Both the position numbers and the translations under genes were made by a program. 64,000 nucleotides of DNA from Chalara sp. BL73 (Eukaryota; Ascomycota; Leotiomycetes; Helotiales): NCBI GenBank assembly GCA_918026815.1, contig CAKJVC010000065.1, forward strand, positions 1-64,000. The letters are read 5' to 3'. A model generated the notes under the pieces. That model searched no databases. It was given only the letters and a program-made list of their open reading frames with translations, and had not been told where the DNA came from. This document shows positions 54,971 to 64,000 of the stretch, piece by piece; position 1 is the first letter of the stretch, and each line of letters opens with the position of its first letter.

Positions 54971-55197
54971 ATGGTTGCTGGCGCCACTTTTTGCTGGTCG
55001 GAGGATTTCGGGAGATGGGAATTTTCCGGCAAAGATCCACCCCTACCTAGTCATAAGCTTCGCATCCACAAGTTTAGCAGCCACAGGTATTACGGTATTA
55101 AAAAATAATAAAATTTACCGAGATTACTGTAACCACGACGTAGCTAACCAGGGTCCTTGCTCGCTTGATTGGAGGAGGTATTGGCCCATGTGGCGAC
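54958..55197 (+). repeat. Repeat H, copy 2
   Basis: CCACTTTTTGCTGGTCGGAG, AATTTTCCGGCAA and TTAGCAGCCACAG occur in the order found at 10635-10850. ATTTACCGAGATTACTGTAA and a GATTGGAGGAGGTATTGGCC block follow, shared with 14890-14970. The two parts together may be one ancient element split elsewhere. Confidence 0.5.
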
Positions 55198-55406
55198 TGT
55201 CACGATCCCAGTACAGGCGCCAGTGATAGCTGTTTGTAAGGTATCTTAATACGAAGATTCTAAACTAAAGAGAAAAGGTGTAACTACTGCTGGAACTGCC
55301 CTCATATAGCAATGGGCAGTTCCAGGGTCCTAGCTAGGCGAACCAATGAGCGTTCGCAGCTGTGGCGCGACATGGCCAAGCACACGTGATCTTTAGGACC
55401 GTGACA
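55198..55406 (+). mobile_element. LTR-like repeat, family B (209 bp)
   Basis: TGTCACGATCCCAGTACAGG to TTTAGGACCGTGACA, with TG...CA ends. A truncated copy is at 28134-28352. No target duplication is seen. Confidence 0.65.
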
Positions 55407-56190
55407 ATAACCGCATGCACCTCTCCTGGTTTGGTTGAGATTGGGTTAAGCTAGCGTGATATAATATGTAGAATCGAATCAAAACAATTACAACTTCTTG
55501 AACGATATCTGACCTGTCCTTTAAGATTATCTCGCTTCTCGATCTCCACTTCACAGCGATCTGTTTGCACTCAGTTAAAGTAGGAGCGTACGGATTTGGT
55601 CTTTAGCACGCCATGCCAACAGCATACAGGGAACCAGTACGTAGCCAGCTAGTGCTACAGTGCAGCCATCTCAGTAATTATGCCATGATTCGGGGTGCTG
55701 ATCAAGAAATGAGATTTGGACTTGTGTGTTAAACTACAATTTAAACCTATATAACCGACGGACGAAACCCTACTCCAAAAATATGGCATAGCAGAAAACG
55801 CCTAAGACCCAAGTTCCCTAACACGCACGGTAGTAAAATTAAGCAGTACAACTGTAAAGTCTCCCCCCCCCCCTCTTTTTTTTTTTTTTTCTTTCTCAAT
55901 AATGTGACAAAAGAGGTTGGAGATATTCAGAAAATGTGCCTGGAAACGAAACAAACTCCAAAGGGCAGTCCAAACACGCTCGAGAAAGGTCGTCCGGCGA
56001 TCCAATACAAAGAAATTCGTGATACTCATGAAGTTCATTACGGTCTTCAGGATTGTTGGAGTCTGTCAGTTCTACGAGAACGTATTAGGAGTGTTTGGGG
56101 TCGAAGATGGAGGACGGTCGAGTACCTTGATCGTCGAGACCAATATGTTGTTTACCTGTGTCTTAGATTGATGACAAGATAAGTCCGTGT
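55407..56190. other. Non-coding; C10/T15 homopolymer tracts at 55862-55890
   Basis: No gene is recognised. Long C and T runs at 55862-55890 lie about 300 bases downstream of the mosaic gene's stop codon and may mark an old insertion end. They are also error-prone for sequencing. Confidence 0.45.
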
Positions 56191-59100
56191 TTAGGACGAG
56201 CTTCTGGAATGTGCAGGATATACGGGGGTGGAAGGTGTGCTGGAAGATAGTCGATGAAAGTCACTAGCCAGCGCCGATTTTCCAAAATCCTCATCCTTGC
56301 CTTTATGGATATGCTGGGACCGTCGTGTTCTTTGCCGGCCCTGTATATATTTTGGTGTTTCAAGTTTTCTACTTGGACGATTTGACGCAGTGCTTCTCGA
56401 TTGTTGTAGACTAGCCCTAGAAAGATCATGTGCACATCGATCACAGCTGTAGATCACACTATAGTCACTGACTTTGACGCCTCTTTTCGTAACTCCGCTA
56501 CCATTGTATGTAGTCACAGGCAGATATGTGGAATATCGATCGCCTGACCGAACTACAACAAAGCGCCGAATTTTATAATAGGCGTTCTGCCCGCTTTGCT
56601 CGACGAATGCGTGATCCAATGATTGGGCATCCTGTTTCTTGGTCGCGCCATAAAAAGGATCTGTCCATAGCGTGCTAAAAACTCGACCAGGTGTGAACCA
56701 CTTTTTGTAGTCGTGGTTCCTGACTTTGTATCTATTGTCGAGAGATACCTCGCCATTTGTTTTATCAAGAGGCCTTGGCATTGGGGCACTGGGAGTGCCG
56801 TATCTGCTATCCCTGGAGGCTGCGGAGTGCTCGATACTTTCGTCCTGTTCTTTGGTGACGGTATTGCTGGATACTTGACCCTGGTTGTTTCCCATCCAGT
56901 AGTGCTCTGTCTCTATCTCTTGGGACCAATCAATTCTCCCATCAGCTTTGCGGTTGTTCTTCGTGCCTGCCGTCTTAGACATGGGCTTGAAGTGAGTCCG
57001 CCGAAGGTGTGCCCCTGTGTTGTAGCATGTGCCATACTTGGGTTCCTTCTCCTTTCCCTTAAATGACGTAGGGTGGCCAAGATCTTCCTTGCCAGTGTCT
57101 CGAATGTGAAATTTGCAATGGCCCTGGGGAGGGAGTTGAAAGGTTGGGAGGTATGTGGTAGCGGGCTTACGGTATGTAAAACTGGAGGTGTGTTGTGGAC
57201 CAGAGGGAGGTGGTACTCTGCGATAGTCTTTAGATCTTCCATTCTCGCGAACAGAATCTACCAGAGACTTATGAGGTTCATATGGGGGGTGAGAGAAGTT
57301 CATGCGAACAACATTTTGACCGACTTTACGGAGCTTGTTGATAGTCTCCTGGGTGTTCTCTTTGGGACCAGTCGTGCTGATAATAGAGATTTGCTTTCGT
57401 TTGCCTTCGTCAATATCTTTCACATACGCTAGTTTCCTCTTGGTTTCGGATCCATAGACGCCCTGTCTTTGTTCTCTACTTAGCTTGGGAGCTGTCTTGA
57501 GACCAGTTACACCAGCGCCGACGATAATAGCGTTTGTCGAGATGGGACGCTGAGTTTGGAGATGAGACTCAATCGCACGCCCAAACTTGTCAAGTCGTTG
57601 ATCGTAAACCGGCTCTCTGGCATGAGAGACGGGAGCAGTGGAGGTAGAACAAGTACTGTACTCCGTTCCAACTTCTGCACCTGAATCTGGTGGGGGAGAT
57701 TCGATTGTCTGGGCTCCACTTGATGAAGTCAGACTCTCTTGCCAAGATCTAACGAGCTCATAGTTGTAAAGTTTATTGCATGAAGCACACTTCCAACCAA
57801 CATCTTCCACTGAGTAATGAACAAGACAGTGGGTGCAACACCAGTATCGGATCCGGTAAACGATTCCGGGTTCCGAAAGCCCGGCCTGGGACCGTTGCGC
57901 AAAAAAGGTGTCGGCCTCGTCTAGCAGCAAGATATAGTCCCAGATACTTGCCAGATGAAATTTCTCACGTAACGATATCTCAGGCCTTTCAGGTATCATG
58001 CCCAAGTCACCGATTGTAGTCTTGAACAGTGGCTTGCCGTTGGCTGGCGCAATGGCCTCCGCGGTGGCTGTCTTGCCAATACCAGGGACGCCATGTAGCA
58101 AGATGAAGAGACCTGTGCATTTCCCCCGTATCAGATCCAACGAGCCCCAGTAAAGAGCTTTGGAATGCTTCATGCGTATTTCAAGCAAGTTCTTGTATTT
58201 GATCGCTTGTTGATGGGATATCCTGCTTGCTAGCCATTGGTATTTCGGGTCCATCTTGAGAATGCGGGTTGGCTGCAAGGGTACTCCCTGTGAGATTTCC
58301 TCATCGTTCAGAGCACCTTTCTCCGGATTTAGATCCTTACTAAACGGGGAGAACTCTTTGTTCACTTGCAATAGGTACGCATTCACGCTCAAAATAACCC
58401 TTGCCTCTTCACAAAGCCCTCTAGCCGTTTTAGCAGCTGTTTGATAATCCTGTATCTTGTCCCCTTCAAGACGGGAACTGACGTGGATGTAGCCGGACAT
58501 GGCTTCTAAGAAACTAAGGCCATTGGGCTTTGCGGCTCGCGTGGCTCTGATCAGATCTTTTGCTTCCGAGATCCGGTATGTGTCCCTGTGATGCAGAATC
58601 TGCCTGTCTCTATTGACCTCATGAGGGGAGCCGAAGAGGTCTAGGACGTCGTTGGGTTCCATATTGATGTTTTGGAAGATTCGACATTTGGCAGTGTACT
58701 TGACAGAACGCTCTGCAAGCACGGTGGCGGTGGCGAAAAGGTTGACTCCTAGTGCTGTAGGAATAACGGCGCCGTCTGTCACGATGAGACCAGGATGCGT
58801 CTCGTTGCCATTGCCAGTGAAGACTTCACCGATGTGGTTCGTAACGCCATGCTCTCCAGTGCCATCTTTGCTCATACAAGCGCCATGGAAAGTAGTTTGC
58901 CGGAGTTTGGCTAAAGTCGACGCAGACTGGAGACCACCAGAAGGACTCGCAGCCATCAAGAATATCTCAAACATAGCTCGATTCCTCATCAAACGAGTTG
59001 CCAAAACATCAATGTCGTATTTACCCCACTTGAGCCTATCAAAGAGAAGCATGAGCCTGCGATCTGACTTGAAGCTCTTGCGCTTTTCAACCTGGGCTTG

Positions 59101-61557
59101 GACATCTTGGAGAACATCGCGACATGTACTCAAGAGATTTGCGAGGGTTCCTTGGTTCCATTCTAGAAGAGAACAGTCGGATTGAAGCGCTCGCAGTATC
59201 TCTAGTAAAGGGAGAATCTCAGAAGAGAGGTTCTTGAGATCTTCGGAAGCTGTTTTGCAAGATTTATAAACGTCGAGTGCGAGTTGTCCCAGTGCAAAAA
59301 AGTCGCCTATCCCGAATCCAAAACCTGAGAATCCAATGGATCGTGCTTGGAGACGCCCAGTAGATGGTATGGTCTCCTTGAAGCAGCCCTTATGTTCCTG
59401 TAAGACTAGACTGTGCATCACATATTCTGGGTCCGGGACGTTTAATACAAGGCCGTCCTCGGTGGCTACAGCACTAAACATGGGGCTCGAGTTCGATATG
59501 TCAGATGATATTTGGCTCAGCCGCAGCTCTACAGGCTCTTCTTCATCGTTGAGATATCTCTCAAGTGCCACACTTGTCGTCGCATGACCTGATGCGTGTG
59601 ATCCGATGGGTTCTGCCGAGTTGTCCAGAGTAGCTTGGGGAACCAGATAGCAACGTCTGCGACAACCTTGGTAAGATGAGCCACTTTTTTTATTTCCATT
59701 CGATCTTTTGCTTTGACCTGAGCTACTGAAACTTGAGGCCTCTTTCGTTTGGCTGCCGCTACTTTGGTGGCTTGGATAACTGTCACTATCATCCATGTCA
59801 TCATCACTATCACTGTCATCACCCTTCGAATGAGGTTGGAATCCTGGGTGGGAGTCTTTCGATGATTGGAATGGAAGCTTCCATGAGGACATATTCAAAC
59901 CAGCTTGAAAATGTTTGGCGATATCGTCGAGCATTTCGTCAAAAGAAGAGAACGTTTTCCCACAGAAACCACACTCGTCCGGCCATTCGCTGTTCACAGT
60001 ATACCTGCCAGCAGCTGCGGTCAGGCTCAAATTGATCACACCGGGATGGCTACGCAGATGATCGATGAGCTTATCCTGTCTTCCATAGCTCTTGTTGGCT
60101 CGTTGAGCAGATTGGCATTGCGTGTAGTGTGCTCTTAGGTTTGCTCCCAGAGTAGGGAATGACTCCTCGCAGAATTGGCAAACCGAGTGTCCGTTGATGT
60201 CGATTGCTGGAGGCGAGTTGGGACACTCGGGACACATGAAACGTTCGCGCTGAGAGTGTTTCTGCGTCTTCATGTGCCGTTTCCATTCTGCTAGAACATG
60301 ATGGGCGTATCTGCAAGGCTTCTTGGTTTTCTTGTCTTGCCGTGTACAGAAGTAAAGAGTCTTGACTCTGCACTGCGCGCAAGGAGGATGGATCGGTCCT
60401 TGTTGATCATCTTCCGCAAAAGCAGGAGTTTTATTCTCGACGACCAATTGTCGAGGTGTCGAGGAGACTGAGGTATTATCGGTGTTAGACTCTGAGTCCG
60501 TTAGTTCGTGGTTAGATATGTAATCGTCTGACGAAGATGCGATACTGGGCTGAGTATCGACCTCAACGTCCGACGATGCGTTTCCGTATAGTTCCTCGTC
60601 AATGGCGACCTGGTTTAGCTGCTTGACCAGTTCTGCAACTTGATCGATCAAAGCCGCGGCTTTGCGTCTGAAAGGGGGCGAGAATGGCTTGATCGACTCT
60701 TGCGCCATAGCAATTGCTTCCTGGAACTTGGGGGTGTGGGCCTTCAATCCATCCACGTTTGTGGAGCATTCGGATGATGATGTGGTCGATTGGGAACTTG
60801 CCCCATCTGACTTTGTGTGCTTGCCTTGAGCAGTACCGTGAGCAGGTGGTACTCGTTTCTGAGCCATTGGACGTCTCCGAGATTTCAACTTTCGATAAAT
60901 TGTTGCTCTCGACAGTCTCTTTTCAGAAGATCTAACCGAGATTCTGGTGGGGCTTGTAGCGGGTTGCTGTTGCATTTTGGATCCGGTCGGCGGGGGCACT
61001 GAGTAACCCATTTGATGTCGCGGTGGTGATTTTGCCGGCGGTTGGGATATTATTAAGCCTTGAGAGTCCAGGTTGAATTCTTGAGGCCCCTGGTTCGGAT
61101 CACGTTCGTAAGATGGAAACACGAATGAAGGTAAAGGATATTGGAAAGAATAGCCAGCATTCTGTTGTTGGAAATGAGTAGTCTCCTCATAGCCTGTTTG
61201 ACCGGACCACCCGCAGTGGGTATCAACTAAACACTGTCAGTATTATGCCATTCTATTGGCACGTGATTACGTGCCTTGTGCTCCCATCACGTCGTTGAAC
61301 TCGAACTCTATTGGATCAAGAGACATGTCAATCGCGTAAGGGCCGAGGTCCATATTAGGTCCGGCGAGCGCTGACGGCATCCCGGTGGCTTGTACGTCCG
61401 CTGCATTCGGCCAAGATGAGAAGCTAGAATGTAGAGTATTTAGGTATTCCGACTGATTTGTCTGAAAAGACGCAGATTGATCAAAAGCAAGTGTAGCCAT
61501 TTGATTTCGTTCAAGATCTCTCGGATCGATGGTCAGGCTAGACCAATTGGCAGCCAT
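56191..61557 (-). CDS. Mosaic protein: zinc fingers, STAND-N-like, GMC C-part, AAA half, pyruvate-kinase start, DUF6590
   Basis: The main minus-strand frame, 61122-56191, is open for 1643 codons. An upstream exon probably begins at ATG 61557 (MAANWSSLTIDPRDLERNQM). Segments in order, with residues of the main frame: Ser-rich 1-245; C2H2/CxxC zinc fingers 248-405 (CAQCRVK...WKRHMKTQKH, CPEC, CQFCEESF, CGFCGKTF); STAND-type helical domain 598-725 (GFGFGIGDFFALGQLALDVY); GMC-oxidoreductase C-terminal part 745-915 (NHIGEVFTGNG, VIPTALGVNLFATATVLAER); AAA ATPase Walker A HGVPGIGKTATAEAI and Walker B ILLLDEADTFF, 955-1080; a CCTHC...CASC ribbon 1094-1115; IIVGAGVTGL; pyruvate-kinase N-terminal start 1244-1298 (ISIISTTGPKENTQETINKL, NVVRMNFSH); DUF6590-like 1478-1560 (FTPGRVFSTLWTDPF). 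Each enzyme piece is incomplete, so catalysis is unlikely. Function is unknown. Confidence 0.75.
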
Positions 61558-62654
61558 ATCTGCTCAACAGCATGCGCTGTGATGGAGCAATCGGTGAATG
61601 ACTCTTCGGCGAGCGCAAGAAGTTGTTTGCGAAACGTGATGTAGCCGACCGAGATGTTAAGAGTCAAAGAGCCCGAGGAAAATCATCAAGCGTGGTCGAA
61701 ATCCCAGATAACATACCCAAGGCAGATTTTCGGGTTGCAGAGAGGGCTTGCATAGAACAAAGGGCAATGGCTGAGGGCGCAGCCAATCAGGTGCCAAAGA
61801 AGGCCTGTCCTGCAGACGAGGCAACTGAAACTGGGCGGACAGCACACGTGATGCGCAACAGTGAGAAACGTATTTTACACAGGGAATGGAAGAGTGTCCT
61901 TCTTTGTAATTGTCGGATCACTCTACCTGTGGCAACACCACGTCTTTACGTGGATTGCTTAGGTTGAATGTGATTGATTGTTGAAGATTGAATGGAGGGA
62001 TGAGGATATGCCCCTTCCTGGGTCATGTGACGGTGTCACATGACCTGTCCCCATTCAATAGCTAATCTACGTACAAACAGTAATCTGAACACTTGGACTG
62101 ATACAGCTCAGGGCTATGGGAAAGCAATAATTCGCGTACCTGGAGAGTGAAAAATTCATCTACCCCTATTTAAGCAAACGAAGCACAAGCCCAGTACGTA
62201 TACAAAATAAGCAACAGCACCATTAAACCTCCTTCCTCCCCTTTTCCCAGTAGTTAAAAACTCCCACGTTCTCATCCAGCAGCACAGTAGAACCCCCCAC
62301 AAATCACCTACTACCCTCCACACATCCGCATCGAAAGTTCCAGCACTGTGTCCATCCATGCTGACCTGTAAGCGCGGCGCTCGCAGTAAACAAAAATTTC
62401 ATATTTTCTCACAAAGGAAGCGGAAGATAGCAGCACAGGCAGTATTGGCTACTAGTATGGCATTGTCTCCTACGTATATTAGAGGCCACGACCAGAATGC
62501 TAGGGCTTGGGGAATCCACTAATATGGCAATTCTCTCTTCTCTTCTCTCTCGCTTTCTCTCTTTCCCTCTCTCTTACGTATATCACACGAGCTGTCGATA
62601 TATACCTGTGGGAACACCCGGGTCGTAGTAATTACTTATGCTTTAACCTGAGGG
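61558..62654. promoter_or_regulatory. Upstream region of the mosaic gene, with a 25-bp palindrome
   Basis: No gene is supported; the plus-strand ORF at 61623-61967 has no family signature. A near-perfect inverted repeat at 62021-62045 (GGTCATGTGAC, spacer GGT, GTCACATGACC) contains CATGTG/CACATG E-box-like cores and could be a regulator site. 62531-62576 is a CT-rich microsatellite. Confidence 0.45.
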
Positions 62655-62730
62655 CATGTAGCACCGCGATCTCTGCGCAGTGCTAGTATGCTCGTTGTAG
62701 GTGATTGACTTGTTCTTGATTCATTCATTT
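62655..62730 (+). repeat. Dispersed repeat G, copy 3
   Basis: TAGCACCGCGATCTCTGCGC, then a GTGCTAGTATGCTCGTTGTA block and GATTGACTTGTTCTTGATTC, matching 25250-25320 and inverted 8480-8555. A T-run follows. Confidence 0.6.
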
Positions 62731-62837
62731 TTTTTTAACTATTTTACGTTTGGCGGGTGCATAGCAAATGCTACATGGCCCCCTAGGCTCTGAAACCGAA
62801 AAAAAGGACGCCAAAGGATAGGCCTCTGATATGGTAC

Positions 62838-62943
62838 TGTAGCAAATAGAGGGCAGCAGGAGGGATTGAAATATAACAGGTAAAGATACGGAACTAGCGC
62901 TGTAGTTGCAACAGTGATGCATTACTATCCAAAGTATCACATC
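62838..62943 (-). mobile_element. LTR family D, partial, inverted
   Basis: TGTAGCAAATAGAGGGCAGC, AGGAGGGATTGAAATATAAC and GTGATGCATTACTATC match the 3' part of 38993-39293 in reverse, more diverged than the other copies. Confidence 0.65.
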
Positions 62944-63185
62944 GCAAAACAAAAGTCGCGTCGCACAGCGTGCATTGATGCGAGTGGAATTCTATCTAAG
63001 TGATATAACTATTTTAAAGGATATATCTATCCGATGGACAGCCTTCGATGTTATCCTCTCATGAGAATAATCACCGTGCTTAGTATACCGAGCCTGAGTC
63101 AAGCCACGAGCATGCCACGAGCATGACACAAGCCACGGCTTAGGCGATCAGCCACGGCATAGCCCTACAGCAGACAGCCCCGAGA
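62944..63185. other. Non-coding flank of the GST relic
   Basis: No gene is recognised. Short repeats of GAGCATGCCACGAGCATGAC occur at about 63104-63130. Confidence 0.4.
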
Positions 63186-63660
63186 TCATTCAGCATCGCG
63201 CTTCATAGCCTCTTGAATCCAGCCCGACCTCTTTCCCCCAATCTTCTTTAGTTCTTCATCCGGCAGCTCGTTGAGCTGAAGGTAAATATAAGGATTCGGC
63301 ACGTTGCGACCCTTCTTGAACCCAGGACGCGCGAGGAGCCTGTACATCTACTTCTTGACGTGAAATAACTCATCAATCTGGGATAGACCACTATACTCTG
63401 CAGCGCGCTTTAATTTGGTCCTTTTTGCATATAGACACCGTCGAGTGTGGTTTTGGGGGGGGGAAGAGGGAAAGGGCGAAAGACCTACTGCCCATAGCCA
63501 AATAGCAATGTCGGCGATAGTGAAATAATCACTTACGAAGTATCCGGAAAGATTCTTAGCGAATGCCTTGTTTATAGTGCGATAAAGGCGGCGTGTTTCG
63601 TTGACGTAGCGTTTCAAGGCGTATAGATAGTCGCCGAAAGCGGACACTGTAATTCAACCC
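63186..63660 (-). pseudogene. Glutathione S-transferase C-terminal half, with nonsense codon
   Basis: Minus-strand relic. The exon from 63647 carries YVNETRRLYRTINKAFAK and GYFVSDYFTIADIAIWLWA, the typical helix and N-capping-box region of the GST C-terminal domain (Ure2p-like class). An intron of about 90 bases (GTAGGT donor near 63487) precedes SGLSQIDELFHVKK. A TAG (63348-63350) then stands where this family usually has Trp, and the same frame continues MYRLLARPGFKKG to a stop at 63186-63188. The N-terminal thioredoxin-fold exon is absent; the sequence upstream (63661-63778) ends at an LTR. The gene is thus inactivated by truncation and one nonsense codon. Confidence 0.75.
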
Positions 63661-63778
63661 AAGTCAGTAAAATCTTTTTCTTTTTCCATCGCTGTAGCAC
63701 AGCTAAAATATACTCTCAAAGTAGTTTGCCTGGCTTTGCATAAAGCCGAGGCCGCCCACCTGCCAAAAGAGCTATTAA

Positions 63779-64000
63779 TGTCACGGCCCTGGCCTTCTCT
63801 GGAGCTCGCCACCGGACACCCCAGAGCTCGGGCGGAGCTCACTACCGGATGCCCCAGAGCTCAGACAGAGCACAGCACTAGACACCCCAGGGCTCGGACG
63901 GAGCACAGCACTGGACACCGCAAAGCTCGCCTATCCTGGCCTCCGGCCAGTTCCTGTATATAGAGCCCTGCTCTCCTTCCCTTCTTCTGTCCGTAGCTTG
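63779..64000 (+). mobile_element. LTR family C, cut by the window end
   Basis: TGTCACGGCCCTGGCCTTCT to CCTTCTTCTGTCCGTAGCTT matches 27905-28060, with an internal CTGTATATAGAGCCCTGC. The region 63800-63920 holds four variants of a GAGCTCRCYRCCGGAYRCCC-type unit, an internal amplification not seen in the other copies. Confidence 0.75.

Noticed and set aside
56713..60935. Many plus-strand ORFs opposite the mosaic gene
   Set aside because: They show no motif, whereas the minus frame contains recognisable blocks at regular places.
1..64000. CRISPR arrays, bacterial operons or prophage
   Set aside because: No regularly spaced direct repeats with unique spacers; introns and protein families are fungal.

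Overview
This window is nuclear DNA of a filamentous ascomycete (Pezizomycotina). The evidence is short introns of about 50 to 80 nt with GT...CTAAC/CTGAC...AG signals and protein families found mainly in these fungi: HET-domain proteins, NACHT-WD40 and other NLR-like proteins, ankyrin/CorA-like proteins, Fig1, DUF6590, Fot1/pogo transposases and Copia elements. No bacterial operon, CRISPR array, rRNA or convincing tRNA was seen. All identifications come from reading motifs by eye; no database was searched.

Layout. 1-7.1 kb: the 3' end of a Maf-like gene, a large ankyrin plus CorA-like membrane gene with frame breaks, and a Fig1 membrane gene. 7.3-10.5 kb: a truncated HET gene abutting a Copia fragment, a decayed zinc-ribbon ORF, a perfect 42-bp palindrome and a TIR-carrying repeat. 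11-14.7 kb: two complete, divergently transcribed HET genes bracketed by identical inverted terminal-type repeats (about 9956 and 15352). 15.4-23.6 kb: transposon-rich DNA with a truncated ankyrin gene and two Fot1/pogo-type transposase tails, one split by a solo LTR. 23.7-25.2 kb: an apparently intact two-exon gene with a PD-(D/E)XK-like motif pattern. 25-34 kb: solo LTRs, relics of a transcription factor and of a dynamin-like GTPase, a small membrane protein and a LINE-like ORF. 34.5-38 kb: an apparently intact four-exon gene with a STAND-type N-terminal domain and ankyrin repeats. 39-44.2 kb: repeats around a HET gene broken by one missing base. 44.3-48.6 kb: a NACHT-WD40 NLR gene. 51-54 kb: a HET-TPR-ankyrin fusion gene with one stop codon and one frameshift. 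54-55.4 kb: small solo LTRs and a 14-bp tandem repeat. 56.2-61.6 kb: a giant uninterrupted ORF that appears to be a mosaic of unrelated enzyme and regulatory pieces. 63.2-64 kb: a GST relic and another LTR.

Biological reading. The region looks like an accessory island specialised for non-self recognition. Four HET-type genes plus a HET fragment, one NACHT-WD40 NLR, one STAND-N/ankyrin protein and several ankyrin genes lie among many mobile-element scars. Several are freshly broken by single lesions while their neighbours remain open, as expected for fast birth and death of incompatibility genes. The most unusual object is the mosaic ORF at 56191-61557. In one open frame it joins C2H2-like zinc fingers, a STAND-type N-terminal domain, the C-terminal part of a GMC oxidoreductase, the Walker A/B half of an AAA ATPase, the N-terminal start of a pyruvate kinase and a DUF6590-like tail.
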